64,000 nt of DNA from UBA6168 sp964508135 (lineage in GTDB: Bacteria > Bacteroidota > Bacteroidia > Chitinophagales > Saprospiraceae): the NCBI GenBank assembly GCA_964508135.1, contig CAZDSU010000016.1:1-64000 (forward strand). Reading direction: 5' to 3'. The position numbers and the translations under genes are program-made. The notes under the pieces were generated by a model. That model saw only the letters and a program-made list of their open reading frames with translations. It was not told the origin of the DNA and did not search any database. Below are positions 15,532-25,445 of the stretch, in pieces. The number at the start of each line of letters is the position of its first letter. Position 1 is the first letter of the stretch.

Positions 15532-17205
15532 TTACCAGAACATGGCATACAAGAAGACCAATATCAAGCAGACAATAATAGCACTGATATTGAAGGCTGG
15601 CGATGTGGCAAAAAACTGCCTTGTGAGCGGTATCCCTTTTTCATGGTCAGCACCTTTGCCCTCTATGTAGCTGATGGCGACCATGATGAGCGAGGAGGCA
15701 AACCAAGTCCACATCATCTGGTTCAGGAAGGGAATGTTCACAAATAAGGAGCTGTCCGACCATCCATTGGGCGCCACCTTGAAGTACATGGCAATGGGGA
15801 TGGACAGCAGCACGCCCCAAATGGCAGCGTTGTTGGTAGTTTTTTTCCAGAACAGGCCGAGCATGAAGACCGCCAAGATGCCGGGGCTGACGATGCCCGT
15901 GTATTCTTGGATGTACTGGAACACCTGGCCGAGGTTGCCCAACTGAGGCGCCAAAAAGATGGCAATCACCAATGCAATGACCGCCGTGATGCGGCCTACA
16001 TTCACGAGTTGGCCACCCCCAGCATTTTTGCCAAAATAAGGTTTGTAAATATCCATCGTGAAGATGGTGGCCGTGGAGTTCAGCATGGAGGCCAAGGAAG
16101 AAACGATGGCGGCGGCAAGTGCAGCCAATACCAAGCCTTTCAGCCCTGTCGGCACGAACTTGTGTATGAGCCAAGGCGCTGCGCTGTCGTTGATGATAGC
16201 GCCGTCCTTGAGGAATGCAGGGTCAACCGATTGGGCAGTTACCACGCCGTCGGGGCCAGCGTTCAGCACGTAGGCTATAATGCCTGGCACCACCACAATC
16301 AAGGGCATCAACAACTTCAGGAAAGCAGCAAAAGCAATGCCTTTCTGCGCTTCGCCCAGGCTCTTGGCAGCCAAGGTGCGCTGGATGATGTACTGGTTGA
16401 AGCCCCAGTAGTACAGGTTGGCCACCCACATGCCACCAAGCAAGACGGCCAAGCCGGGCAAATCCCACCAAGCATCTTTGCCGTTGGGCGTGATGATTTC
16501 GCCCTGCTCCAATATCATGGAAAACTTCTCCGGCACTTTTTCATACAAGGCCTGAAAGCCTGAGATGATGCCCCCATCGGGTGAAACGTGCGTTATTGCG
16601 ATGAAGGTCGTCACCAAGCCCCCCACTACCAGCAGTACGACCTGCACTACGTCCGTCCAGGCCACGGCAGAAAGCCCTCCCCAGAGTGAATAGGCAGCGG
16701 CAAACAGCGCCAGGCCGACCACAAAGTACATCATGGTCGAGCCATCACCGGAGCCGAGGATGGTGTCGAGCGCCTTGGCCCCCAAATACAGCACGGAGGT
16801 AAGGTTGACGAAGACGAAAAGGCAAATCCAGAATATGGCGAGGATGGTTTTCAGGTTGGTGCTGTACCGCTTCTCGACAAACTCCGGAATGGTGTACAAC
16901 TGTTGTTTGATGAAAATCGGCAGGAAGAACTTGCCGACGATGAGCAGCGACAGCGCCGCCATCCATTCGTAGGAGGCAATGGCCAAGCCAATGGCGAAGC
17001 CTGACCCTGACATGCCAATGAACTGCTCCGCAGAGATATTGGCAGCGATGAGCGATGAACCTATTGCCCACCAAGGCAGGGACTTGCTGGCCAGGAAATA
17101 GCCCTCGGCCGTTTTTTCGCCCTTTCTTGAAACCCAAAGGCCAATGAACATTATCAAGGCAGCGTAACTGATAAACACTACATAATCTAAGGTGCCGAAA
17201 TCCAT
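15532..17205 (-). CDS. Sodium:solute symporter (SSS/SGLT family)
   Basis: A 557-residue inner-membrane transporter with about 14 helices. It begins directly with a membrane helix (DYVVFISYAALIMFIGLWVS) and continues with the family hallmarks EGYFLASKSLPWWAIGSSLIAANISAEQFIGMSGSGFAIGL (shown here only to locate residues about 34-75) and the SSS signature region near 380-400 (SSLASMLNSTATIFTMDIY). Vibrio-type SGLT proteins of this length and N-terminus import galactose or other sugars with Na+. The substrate here is inferred to be a sugar or polyol. It lies upstream of the hybrid regulator on the same strand. Confidence 0.9.
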   Translation of the reverse strand: MDFGTLDYVVFISYAALIMFIGLWVSRKGEKTAEGYFLASKSLPWWAIGSSLIAANISAEQFIGMSGSGFAIGLAIASYEWMAALSLLIVGKFFLPIFIKQQLYTIPEFVEKRYSTNLKTILAIFWICLFVFVNLTSVLYLGAKALDTILGSGDGSTMMYFVVGLALFAAAYSLWGGLSAVAWTDVVQVVLLVVGGLVTTFIAITHVSPDGGIISGFQALYEKVPEKFSMILEQGEIITPNGKDAWWDLPGLAVLLGGMWVANLYYWGFNQYIIQRTLAAKSLGEAQKGIAFAAFLKLLMPLIVVVPGIIAYVLNAGPDGVVTAQSVDPAFLKDGAIINDSAAPWLIHKFVPTGLKGLVLAALAAAIVSSLASMLNSTATIFTMDIYKPYFGKNAGGGQLVNVGRITAVIALVIAIFLAPQLGNLGQVFQYIQEYTGIVSPGILAVFMLGLFWKKTTNNAAIWGVLLSIPIAMYFKVAPNGWSDSSLFVNIPFLNQMMWTWFASSLIMVAISYIEGKGADHEKGIPLTRQFFATSPAFNISAIIVCLILVFLYAMFW

Positions 17206-17437
17206 AATCTTAAAGTTGGTTGGTTAATGAATCCTTCGCTCATCGCTTTCTCAGTCTCATTCGAAACCCGCCCGTACGACATGACAATGGAGTAGTTGAG
17301 AAAGACGAGGTAGTCGTTTGTTTAAAGTTCGTTTTGCATGTATTACAATTTTGGCCGAAAGAAAGGGAAAAGGCGGGGGTACGCCAAATTTATTTTTCAA
17401 TGTACGTGTTTTCAGCCTACTGCTTGTGTTGTCCACC

Positions 17438-17480
17438 AAAAAAAATCCCCGCACTACGAGTTCGAGGTGCGGGGATTTTA
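17438..17480 (-). terminator. Rho-independent terminator of the Uma2 gene
   Basis: On the minus strand AAAATCCCCGCAC pairs with GTGCGGGGATTTT, followed by eight T residues (A-run 17438-17445 on the plus strand). It lies 16 bp past the Uma2 stop codon. The remaining gap to the symporter start (17206-17437) shows nothing else clear. Confidence 0.85.
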
Positions 17481-17495
17481 GGCAATGGTGGTTTC

Positions 17496-18095
17496 TCATA
17501 AACTCTTCACCATTTCTGCCACGTTGAACTTGATGCCTTCCATGATTTCAACGTCCGCCGACCAGTCGTCCATAAGCCAAGTCTGTCCAGCGTTTGCTAC
17601 TATCACTTTTTTCGCCTTCGTAAAAATCCAGATGATGCGCTTAACGCCAAAGCGGTGGTAGTCGTCCGTTTTTTCGGCCACGTAGTCCATTTCGATGCCT
17701 TCCCCTACATCAGCTCGCACGTCAATTTCGATGATGATTTCGGGCGGCAGGTCGGAATATTTGTCAGTCGGCTTATAATTTTCCGCTTTGAAGATGGAAA
17801 TATCAGCGCCCCGTTTGTCTTGCCGGGAGAGGTTGATGCCCATTTCGCCGACGGTCACTTTGAATCCCATTTTGCGGAGGTCAAAGAAAATCAAGGCGGT
17901 GATAAAGGCTTTGAGCGAGGATTGTAATATGCTTTCCATAGTGATTTCTTCAAAGGTTTTTGTGCCGTTCAATACATCCTTGTAGCCCTTGTAGTAGATG
18001 GGCTTGCCCCGCACCACCTCATAAATCAAGTAGTCAGGCACTTTTGGGGTGACCTTTTTCCGCTTCTTCGGTGCTTCGGCTGTTGCTGTGCTCAT
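17496..18095 (-). CDS. Uma2-family (DUF820) putative restriction-like nuclease
   Basis: A 199-residue cytosolic protein with the Uma2/DUF820 fold, a PD-(D/E)xK nuclease relative: DYLIYEVVRGKPIYYKGY near the N-terminus, KRGADISIFKAENY and PPEIIIEIDVRAD in the core. The start at 18095 is the Met before a basic lead-in (STATAEAPKKRKK); longer frames run into the divergent gene's upstream region. The biological role of Uma2 proteins is not settled; they are expanded in cyanobacteria and Bacteroidota. It is divergent from the ATPase gene with 127 bp between starts. Confidence 0.85.
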   Translation of the reverse strand: MSTATAEAPKKRKKVTPKVPDYLIYEVVRGKPIYYKGYKDVLNGTKTFEEITMESILQSSLKAFITALIFFDLRKMGFKVTVGEMGINLSRQDKRGADISIFKAENYKPTDKYSDLPPEIIIEIDVRADVGEGIEMDYVAEKTDDYHRFGVKRIIWIFTKAKKVIVANAGQTWLMDDWSADVEIMEGIKFNVAEMVKSL

Positions 18096-18222
18096 AAATA
18101 AAAATTTTCTCAAAAATAGGGTTTTATTTTCAAACAAAACAATCCCCCATCCTCCGTGTTTCTCCCAAAGTCCCCACTTTTGCCAATGCATCTCGGGCTG
18201 CATGCAGCCACAAAATATTTTT

Positions 18223-19704
18223 ATGAATAAAGCAAAAACGCTTGGCGAACTCAAGGCTTCCGGCTATCGGCCTCGCACCATCAAAGATGAGCTTCGCCAA
18301 AACCTCATCCAAAAACTGAAGAAAAAGCAAACCGTTTTTGAGGGAATCTATGGCTTCGATGACACGGTGCTGCCCGACATCGAACGGGCGGTGCTCAGTC
18401 GGCACAACATCGTGCTGCTCGGCCTCCGGGGTCAGGCAAAGACCCGACTCGCCCGAATGCTCGTCCAACTGCTCGACGAGTGGATGCCCATCATTGAAGG
18501 CAGCGAGCTGAACGACGACCCGCTGGCGCCCATCTCCCGATTTGCCTTTGATGTGATTGCCGAAAAAGGCGACGACACCCCCATCGAGTGGGTGCACCGC
18601 AACGACCGCTACGTGGAAAAACTGGCCACTCCCGATGTGAGCATCGCCGACCTCGTGGGTGATGTGGACCCCATCAAGGCCGCCACGCTCAAACTGCCCT
18701 ACTCCGACGAGCGGGTCATTCACTTCGGCCTCATCCCACGGTCGCACCGCAGCATCTTCGTCATCAACGAGCTGCCAGACCTCCAGGCCCGCATCCAGGT
18801 GGCGTTGTTCAACATCTTGCAGGAGGGCGACATGCAAATCCGGGGCTTCAAGTTGCGCCTGCCGCTCGAAATCCAGTTCGTGTTCACCGCCAACCCGGAG
18901 GACTACACCAACCGGGGCAGCATCATCACCCCGCTGAAGGACCGTATCGAGAGCCAGATTTTGACGCACTACCCCCGCACCATCGAGGTGGCACAGCGCA
19001 TCACGCAGCAGGAGGCACGGCTGGCGCCGGAGCAACTGAAAATGGTCAACGTGCCGCCCACTTTGCAGGTTTTGCTGGAGCAAATCAGCTTCACCGCCCG
19101 CGAGAGCGAACTGGTGGACGAAAAAAGCGGCGTCTCCGCCCGCCTCAGCATCAGCGGTTACGAGAACCTCGTGAGCACCGCCGAGCGGCGCATGTTGATC
19201 AATGGCGAAAAAACGGCCACCGCCCGCATCACCGACTTTTGGGGCGTCATCCCCGCCATCACCGGAAAGGTGGAACTGGTGTACGAAGGCGAGCAGGAAG
19301 GGCCCTACGCCGTGGCGCTGGAGCTTATCGGCGACTCCATCAAGGACGTGTTCCTCCAGTTTTTCCCCGACCCCGACAAGCTCCGAAAAGGTCGGGAAAG
19401 CGACCCCTACGGCATCGTAAAAGCTTGGTTTTCAGGTGGTAACGCAGTGAACATCCTCAACGATTCCGCCGAAAAGGACTTCCAAAAGGAGCTTGATCGG
19501 GTGGCCGGACTGCGGAGGCTGGTGGAGGGGCAAGACCTGCCGAAGGGCCAGGTTTACACCTTCATGGAGCTAGTGTTGCACGGCCTCGCCGAAATGAACG
19601 TCATCAACAAAAACTTCGTGGAAGCCACCCTGACCTTCAACGACTCGCTGGCCGACATGCTGAACGAGGACGATGAGGAAGAGGATGAGGACGATAATTT
19701 TTAA
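18223..19704 (+). CDS. MoxR/magnesium-chelatase-like AAA+ ATPase
   Basis: A 493-residue cytosolic AAA+ ATPase of the ChlI/MoxR kind. The variant P-loop GLRGQAKT lies near residues 66-74, a Walker B region (IFVINELPDL) near 177-187, and sensor-type FTANPEDYTNRGSIITPL follows. The C-terminus ends in a very acidic tail (NEDDEEEDEDDNF). Bacteroidota homologues are usually annotated as magnesium chelatase subunit I or sigma-54-interacting proteins. No von Willebrand partner gene is adjacent, so its client is unknown. The ATG at 18223 is the first Met before the conserved domain. Confidence 0.85.
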   Translation: MNKAKTLGELKASGYRPRTIKDELRQNLIQKLKKKQTVFEGIYGFDDTVLPDIERAVLSRHNIVLLGLRGQAKTRLARMLVQLLDEWMPIIEGSELNDDPLAPISRFAFDVIAEKGDDTPIEWVHRNDRYVEKLATPDVSIADLVGDVDPIKAATLKLPYSDERVIHFGLIPRSHRSIFVINELPDLQARIQVALFNILQEGDMQIRGFKLRLPLEIQFVFTANPEDYTNRGSIITPLKDRIESQILTHYPRTIEVAQRITQQEARLAPEQLKMVNVPPTLQVLLEQISFTARESELVDEKSGVSARLSISGYENLVSTAERRMLINGEKTATARITDFWGVIPAITGKVELVYEGEQEGPYAVALELIGDSIKDVFLQFFPDPDKLRKGRESDPYGIVKAWFSGGNAVNILNDSAEKDFQKELDRVAGLRRLVEGQDLPKGQVYTFMELVLHGLAEMNVINKNFVEATLTFNDSLADMLNEDDEEEDEDDNF

Positions 19705-19780
19705 GTTGGCAGTTCGCCAGTTGGCAGTTGGCAGCCGAGGTAATGGTTGGCTGTAAACTATGTTTCAAAGTTTAATGCAG

Positions 19781-19856
19781 GGGGGGTGGGGGCGGAACGC
19801 CCCCAAAGTTGCTCTCCCCCCGACGAGCCGCCGAAGGCGGCGAGGAGGGGGCAATC
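19781..19856. repeat. GC-rich repeat G, copy 1
   Basis: A block with GGGCGGAACGCCCCC and CGACGAGCCGCCGAAGGCGGCGAGGAGGGG that is the reverse complement of 58824-58900. It is noncoding and lies directly upstream of the DUF1684 gene. The palindromic middle is GCCGCCgaaGGCGGC. Confidence 0.75.
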
Positions 19857-19887
19857 GAAAATTCATTTTTCAATTGAAAACAAAGAC

Positions 19888-20508
19888 ATGAAATCAGTGC
19901 TTTCCACCTTCTTTTTGACCATCAGCTTTTTGGCGGCCTTCGGCCAACATGCGGACAACGACTTTGCGCAGCAAATTGCGAAGCACCGGGAAGCCTACAA
20001 GCAGGACTTTTTGCAAAACGAGCGCTCCCCACTCGACTCCGCCGACCTGTCCAACCTTCGGTTTTATCCACCGGATGAAAAGTACCGGGTCACCTGCACG
20101 TTCGAGCGCACCCCCAACGAAAAACCCTTCGACATTCCCACATCCAGTGGCATTACCAAGCCATTTGTCAAGTACGGTACGCTGCATTTCGAGTTGGGTG
20201 AAAAAACCTTGCAAATGGCCGTTTATCAAAACCTTGCGCTGCGCAATGTGCCTGCCTACGCCCAGCACCTGTTCTTGCCATTCCGGGACGAAACCAACGG
20301 CGAAACGACCTACGGCGGGGGCCGTTACCTCGACCTCAGCATCGCCGAGGTGGAGGCCGAGGCTCCTGTGCTGGACTTCAACCTGTGCTACAATCCCTGG
20401 TGCCACTACTCCGACGGCTTCAACTGCCCCATCCCACCTGCCGAAAACACGCTGGACATCGAAATCAAAGCTGGGGAGGTGATGTGGGCAGGGTTGAAAA
20501 AGCATTGA
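19888..20508 (+). CDS. DUF1684 family protein, exported
   Basis: A 206-residue protein with a signal peptide (STFFLTISFLAAFGQ). The family signature is clear: RTPNEKPFDIPTSSG in the middle, RYLDLSIAE, and near the C-terminus YNPWCHYSDGFNCPIPPAEN followed by a conserved beta-strand pair. DUF1684 proteins are widespread in Bacteroidota and have no established function. I start at 19888 because it opens the signal peptide and lies just after repeat G. It follows the AAA+ gene on the same strand with a 183-bp repeat-filled gap. Confidence 0.88.
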   Translation: MKSVLSTFFLTISFLAAFGQHADNDFAQQIAKHREAYKQDFLQNERSPLDSADLSNLRFYPPDEKYRVTCTFERTPNEKPFDIPTSSGITKPFVKYGTLHFELGEKTLQMAVYQNLALRNVPAYAQHLFLPFRDETNGETTYGGGRYLDLSIAEVEAEAPVLDFNLCYNPWCHYSDGFNCPIPPAENTLDIEIKAGEVMWAGLKKH

Positions 20509-20665
20509 CAGTTCGCCAAGCGATAGGTTTTGTCTTCCAAGCAACCTAAGTCCTATCCCTGTTATCATTTGCGGCCACGGTTGATTAGCTTTGCCGCAGG
20601 CAATGCGTACCTGCTTTTTTAAGGCGTCGGTTGCCTCCTTCTTCCAACAAAACATTCATTTTAGC

Positions 20666-23600
20666 ATGAAAAAATTCTTGACTACTTGTACCGCCCTGCT
20701 CACCGTGCTGACGCTGTTCGCACAGTCCTCAGCAGGTTTTTGGAGCGCAAATGGCCGCTCGAATTTCTCCCAGCCAGCGTTCATGCCCCAGGAGTGGCGG
20801 GCACTCTCGCTCAACCTAGACGCCATGCGCAACCACCTGCGCCAAGCGCCGATGGAGTTCACCACGGCTGCGCAAAACGCCCCGCTGGAGCTGGTGCTCC
20901 CCATGCCCGATGGCTCGATGGAAGCATTTGCCGTGTGGGAGTCGCCCATCATGGAGCCAGCGCTGGCCGAGCAGTTCCCGATGATAAAAACCTATGCGGG
21001 TCGCAGCATGGCAAACCCAACCATTTCCATCCGAATGGACTACTCTCCACTGGGCTTCAACGCCATCATCCACACAGGCAGCGGCACGGCACTCATTGCC
21101 CCGAACTCGCCGGAGGAGCAGGTTTATCTGAGCTTTTGGTTGAAAAATGTGGACTTCAACACCCCCGAAGCGCAGCAGTTTCATTGCGAAGTGAAGCACG
21201 ACGATACGAAGTTAGAGGCGTTTACCGAGAATTTTGCGCCAGCAACCGACCGTGCAGTCGTGCCGGTTGACCTGTACACCTACCGTCTTGCCGTGGCTAC
21301 CACGGTGGAATATTCGTCCAGCGAAGGCAACACGCCCGCCTCGGTGATGGCAGCCGTGGTCAACGTCATCGGCAACGTGAACAGCGTCTTTGAGCGGGAT
21401 GCTGCGGTGCGCTTGCTGCTCATCGCCAACACGGATACGGTCTTCCATTTCAGCAACCCAGACCCCTACACCAACGGCAACACGGAGCAGATGATTAACC
21501 AAAACCCACCTATTTTGAACGCTGCGTTCACGGTGAACGGCTACGACATCGGCCATGTTTTTGGCACAAATGGCGGTGGCCTGGCCAGTACGGGCGGCGT
21601 CTGTGATGCAACAGTCCTATCGCAGTACCCGAAGGCAAGGGCTGCTTCCTGCAAGTTCGGGCCTTACAGCGGGCCACTTTTCTACATCATCGCTGGGCAC
21701 GAGATGGGCCACCAGTTCAATGCGCTGCACACTTTCAACAAATGCGACAACGAAAACGAGTCGCCAGAAACGGCCTACGAACCGGGCAGCGGCTCCAGCA
21801 TCATGTGCTACAACGGCAACGACGTATGCACCGTGAACCACGTGCAACCCACCAGCGACCCCTATTTTCATGTCAACTCGATGCTGCGCATTCAAGCGTT
21901 TACCCGCACGGGCGACGGCAACCAGTGCAAGCAGGTCGTGGCCAACGGCAATGAAATGCCCGTGGCGAACATCCCGATGGAGGGCGGCTTTTTTATCCCG
22001 AAATCAACGCCGTTCTCCCTGACGGGCATTGGCTCCGATGTGAACGACCCCGGCATCTTGACCTACACTTGGGAGCAATACGACCTCGGCCCACCGAGTA
22101 TCCTCGGCCAGCCAATGGGCACGGCCCCGCTGTTCCGCTGGTATCCGCCCACCAACAATCCTACCCGCATTTTTCCAAAAATGGAGACCATCCTGAGCAA
22201 TACATCCGACATCAGGGAGGTGCTGCCAACAACTGACAGGGTGCTAACCTTCCGATTTGTGGTTCGGGACAACCACCCGGTAGCGGGTGCCTTCAATTAT
22301 GATGAATTCCAGTTCAACTGTGCCGCCAGTGCCGGCCCGTTCGTGGTCACGTACCCGAACGCCGCCGATACGTTCAGCGTGGGCGACTACGTGGAAGCAA
22401 CCTGGGACGTGGCAAGCACAGACCTTGCCCCGGTCAACTGCCAAAAAGTCAACATCCACCTGAGCACGAACGGCGGCATGACTTACCCGACGCTGCTGGC
22501 CTCGCAGGTGGACAACGACGGCTCGGCCTACGTGGTGATGCCCGACCTGCCGACCACCACTGCCCGCCTCCGGGTAGAGGCTGCGGACAATATTTTCTTC
22601 GACATCTCGAACCAGAACTTCACCATCGAAGCGGCCACGCAGCCGGGCTATATTTTTACCACAAACCCGCCGGGAGGCGGCCTATCGTGCGATGAATTTG
22701 TGGTAAACCTTCAAACACAGGCGCTGCTTGGCTACGGCGGCGATGTCACTTTTTCGGTGGCCGGATTGCCAGTGGGCGTTACGGCCAACTTTGGCACAAA
22801 CCCCGTGTCGGCAGGCCAGTCCACTACGCTCACCATTAATACAAGCGGGTCAGTGATAACGGGCGACATCACCTTCAATATCTTGGCCATCTCGCCCGGC
22901 CAGCCCGACCAGACCCGCATTTTGACCATAGAAATCGTGGACACCGACCTCAGCGGCATCACTGCCAATACGCCCGCCGATGGCGCTTCTGGACAGGAGA
23001 CGCTTCCAATTTTCAACTGGTTGGACCTGCCAAATGCGGACAGCTACGACATCCAGATTGCCACCGACCCCGGCTTCACCGACATCGTGGACAGCGCAAA
23101 TGGCCTGACTGCCAACCAGTACACCCCAAGCGTCACGCTGGAAGCCGACCAGGTTTACTACTGGCGGGTGAGGGCGAGCAACATCTGTGTCACGGCCGAT
23201 TTTGGCGACCCGTTCAGCTTTCGCACCGTCTCGCAAACTTGCATCCAGGCCACGAGCAGTGGCGACCAGAACAGCATCAACATTCCCGGCACGGGCTTGC
23301 CGCTCATCACTTCGAAGATAAACATTGCGCAAGCAGGCGCCATCTCCGATGTGAACGTGGAAGAAGTGGTGGCCACGCACACTTCGCTGAGGCATATTGA
23401 GCTGCGGCTGAAAGGCCCGGATGGCATTACTTCCGTCGTGCTGATGTCGGAGCCAAACTGCAACAGCAACAGCCTCAACGCTGGCTTCGACGACCAGTCG
23501 CCAAATACCCTGACGAACTGCCCAACGGCCAATTTCAACTACAAACCAGTTGTCCAATTGTCCAGTTTTGTTGACAAAAACTCGCAAGGCGAATGGACGC

Positions 23601-24301
23601 TGGAACTGGAAGTGGTGAACTCGGCTGGCGAGGGCGGCACTTTTAGCCAGTGGATGCTGGAGGTTTGCGCAGGCGTTCAGGCCACGAACCCGGTCATCGT
23701 CAAAAACGACACGCTGGCCGTGCCGCCGGGCGGCACCAATCGGATTTATACGAGCAACCTCGTGGCAAACGATGCCGACAACTCGTGGGATGAACTGGAG
23801 TTCACCATCGTAACCAACACGGCCAACGGCCAGGTCAAGCTCGATGGGCAAACCCTCGGCGTGGGCGGGCATTTTACCATGAGCGATGTCTTCAACAACT
23901 ACCTGACCTATACCAACACCAATGCTGGAGCACTGTACGATTATTTCACCTTTTCGGTAAACGATGGTGAAGGCGGCTACACTGGCACTCCCCGTTTCAA
24001 CATAAAAATGGATGCGGACGCCAACATCATTAGCAGCACAAATGGCCAGGCCGATGATGCTGGGTTCCAAATATTCCCCAACCCCGCCACCGACGAGGTG
24101 AACCTTGTTTTTGCTCCGCAAATGGGCAAGCCGCTTTTCGCCCAGCTGTTCGATGCGCAAGGCAGGGTGATGCCCGTCAGCGTGACTGGGCTTGGAACTT
24201 CGACCGCCAAAATGAACACTTCGGCACTCGTGCCCGGCCTGTATTTTGTGCAGGCAAAAACGACGGATGGCACGTTCGTGCGGAAATTGGTGATTGAATA
24301 A
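20666..24301 (+). CDS. Secreted reprolysin-like metalloprotease with P-domain and T9SS sorting domain
   Basis: A 1,211-residue exported protease. A signal peptide (KKFLTTCTALLTVLTLFAQ) is followed by a propeptide-like region, then a metzincin catalytic domain with HEMGHQFNALH near residues 344-354 (three zinc His, Glu base). Downstream come Ig/fibronectin-like domains (SGITANTPADGASG; YYWRVRASN), a proprotein-convertase P-domain (about 885-1010, GDQNSINIPGTGLP...WTLELEV), a cadherin-like repeat and a C-terminal type A sorting domain (FPNPATDEVNLVF...YFVQAKT). It is therefore a type IX secretion cargo, probably surface-attached. A TAGCTTTG motif at 20585-20592 is a candidate -7 element. Confidence 0.9.
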   Translation: MKKFLTTCTALLTVLTLFAQSSAGFWSANGRSNFSQPAFMPQEWRALSLNLDAMRNHLRQAPMEFTTAAQNAPLELVLPMPDGSMEAFAVWESPIMEPALAEQFPMIKTYAGRSMANPTISIRMDYSPLGFNAIIHTGSGTALIAPNSPEEQVYLSFWLKNVDFNTPEAQQFHCEVKHDDTKLEAFTENFAPATDRAVVPVDLYTYRLAVATTVEYSSSEGNTPASVMAAVVNVIGNVNSVFERDAAVRLLLIANTDTVFHFSNPDPYTNGNTEQMINQNPPILNAAFTVNGYDIGHVFGTNGGGLASTGGVCDATVLSQYPKARAASCKFGPYSGPLFYIIAGHEMGHQFNALHTFNKCDNENESPETAYEPGSGSSIMCYNGNDVCTVNHVQPTSDPYFHVNSMLRIQAFTRTGDGNQCKQVVANGNEMPVANIPMEGGFFIPKSTPFSLTGIGSDVNDPGILTYTWEQYDLGPPSILGQPMGTAPLFRWYPPTNNPTRIFPKMETILSNTSDIREVLPTTDRVLTFRFVVRDNHPVAGAFNYDEFQFNCAASAGPFVVTYPNAADTFSVGDYVEATWDVASTDLAPVNCQKVNIHLSTNGGMTYPTLLASQVDNDGSAYVVMPDLPTTTARLRVEAADNIFFDISNQNFTIEAATQPGYIFTTNPPGGGLSCDEFVVNLQTQALLGYGGDVTFSVAGLPVGVTANFGTNPVSAGQSTTLTINTSGSVITGDITFNILAISPGQPDQTRILTIEIVDTDLSGITANTPADGASGQETLPIFNWLDLPNADSYDIQIATDPGFTDIVDSANGLTANQYTPSVTLEADQVYYWRVRASNICVTADFGDPFSFRTVSQTCIQATSSGDQNSINIPGTGLPLITSKINIAQAGAISDVNVEEVVATHTSLRHIELRLKGPDGITSVVLMSEPNCNSNSLNAGFDDQSPNTLTNCPTANFNYKPVVQLSSFVDKNSQGEWTLELEVVNSAGEGGTFSQWMLEVCAGVQATNPVIVKNDTLAVPPGGTNRIYTSNLVANDADNSWDELEFTIVTNTANGQVKLDGQTLGVGGHFTMSDVFNNYLTYTNTNAGALYDYFTFSVNDGEGGYTGTPRFNIKMDADANIISSTNGQADDAGFQIFPNPATDEVNLVFAPQMGKPLFAQLFDAQGRVMPVSVTGLGTSTAKMNTSALVPGLYFVQAKTTDGTFVRKLVIE

Positions 24302-24307
24302 AATTGA

Positions 24308-24417
24308 TTGCCGAATTGTTGGATTGTTGGATTGTTTTCGTGCTTGGTTGCTAAAGAAACCGCTTAATGCAAGCGTTTGAGCAACGAAAACAATTCAACA
24401 ATCCAGCAATTCAACAA
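24308..24417. repeat. Inverted repeat of GGATTGTT units
   Basis: GAATTGTTGGATTGTTGGATTG-type arm mirrored as CAATTCAACAATCCAGCAATTC around a loop near 24345-24385. It lies between the protease stop and the epimerase start and resembles the inverted repeat at 5790-5878. Confidence 0.7.
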
Positions 24418-24432
24418 TTCAAAATTACCTGC

Positions 24433-25422
24433 ATGAAATATCTCATTACCGGCGCTACCGGCTACATCGGTACACAGCTCACCAAGCGACTCATTGCCGA
24501 TGGCCATACGGTGCATGCGCTCTACCGGAGCGAAGTGAAAGCGAAGGAATTGCGCGCACTGCCGGGCGTTTTCATGCAAAAGGGCGACCTGCTCGACAAG
24601 CCCAGCCTCGAAGCTGCGGTGGAGGGCTGTGATGCGGTTTTTCATGTGGCGGCATTCGCCAAACCGTGGGACAAGAACCCGCAAATTTTTTACGACTACA
24701 ACTTGGATGGGGCGGTGAACGTGTTCGAAGCGGCCCAGGAAGCGGGCGCAAAGCGGGTGGTGTTCACCTCCACGGCAGGCACCATCAGCCCGACGGCGGG
24801 CGGCGTTCCGAGCGAAGAAGCAACACTTCGCACCGTGGACTACTTCACCGACTACGACCGATCGAAGGCGCAGGCCGAGGCAGTTGCTGTCGCCATGTCG
24901 AGCAAAGGCATGGAAATCGTGACGGTGAACCCCAGCCGGGTGTATGGTCCCGGCCTCCTGAGCGACAGCAACGGGGTGACGAGGATGGTGAAAATGTACC
25001 TCGAAGGCAAGTTCCGGCTGCTGCCCGGCGATGGCAACAGCATCGGCAACTACGTCTTCATTGACGATGTGGTGGAGGGCCACTTGGCGGCGATGAAGCA
25101 AGGCAAGGCAGGTGAGCGATATATCCTCGGCGGCAGCAACGCATCGTTCAACAGCTTCTTTTTGACACTCTCCGACCTGTCGGGCAAGGAGGTGCGGATG
25201 CTTAAGGTGCCGCTCCCCGTGATGAAGGTGGCTGCGCATTTCATGGAAATGCGGGCGAACCTGACGGGCAAGCCGCCCGTGCTGACACCACCCTGGGTGA
25301 AACGCTTTCACTACGACTGGGAACTCTCCATCGAAAAAGCCAAACGGGAACTTGGCTATGAGCCGTTGCCGCTGGAACATGGTCTTGCCAAGACGGTGAA
25401 TTGGCTGGAAAAAGTGGGTTGA
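24433..25422 (+). CDS. NAD(P)-dependent epimerase/dehydratase (extended SDR)
   Basis: A 329-residue cytosolic extended short-chain dehydrogenase. The Rossmann motif TGATGYIG (TGxxGxxG) is at residues 7-14, with FTSTAGTI and the catalytic YDRSKAQAE (YxxxK) near residue 140-150. The C-terminal region is typical of dihydroflavonol-4-reductase-like sugar or sterol epimerases. The substrate cannot be inferred. The start at 24433 places the Rossmann strand at the N-terminus; upstream codons come from the inverted repeat. It is convergent with the methyltransferase gene, 23 bp apart. Confidence 0.9.
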   Translation: MKYLITGATGYIGTQLTKRLIADGHTVHALYRSEVKAKELRALPGVFMQKGDLLDKPSLEAAVEGCDAVFHVAAFAKPWDKNPQIFYDYNLDGAVNVFEAAQEAGAKRVVFTSTAGTISPTAGGVPSEEATLRTVDYFTDYDRSKAQAEAVAVAMSSKGMEIVTVNPSRVYGPGLLSDSNGVTRMVKMYLEGKFRLLPGDGNSIGNYVFIDDVVEGHLAAMKQGKAGERYILGGSNASFNSFFLTLSDLSGKEVRMLKVPLPVMKVAAHFMEMRANLTGKPPVLTPPWVKRFHYDWELSIEKAKRELGYEPLPLEHGLAKTVNWLEKVG

Positions 25423-25445
25423 AAATCACTCCACAACTTATTGGT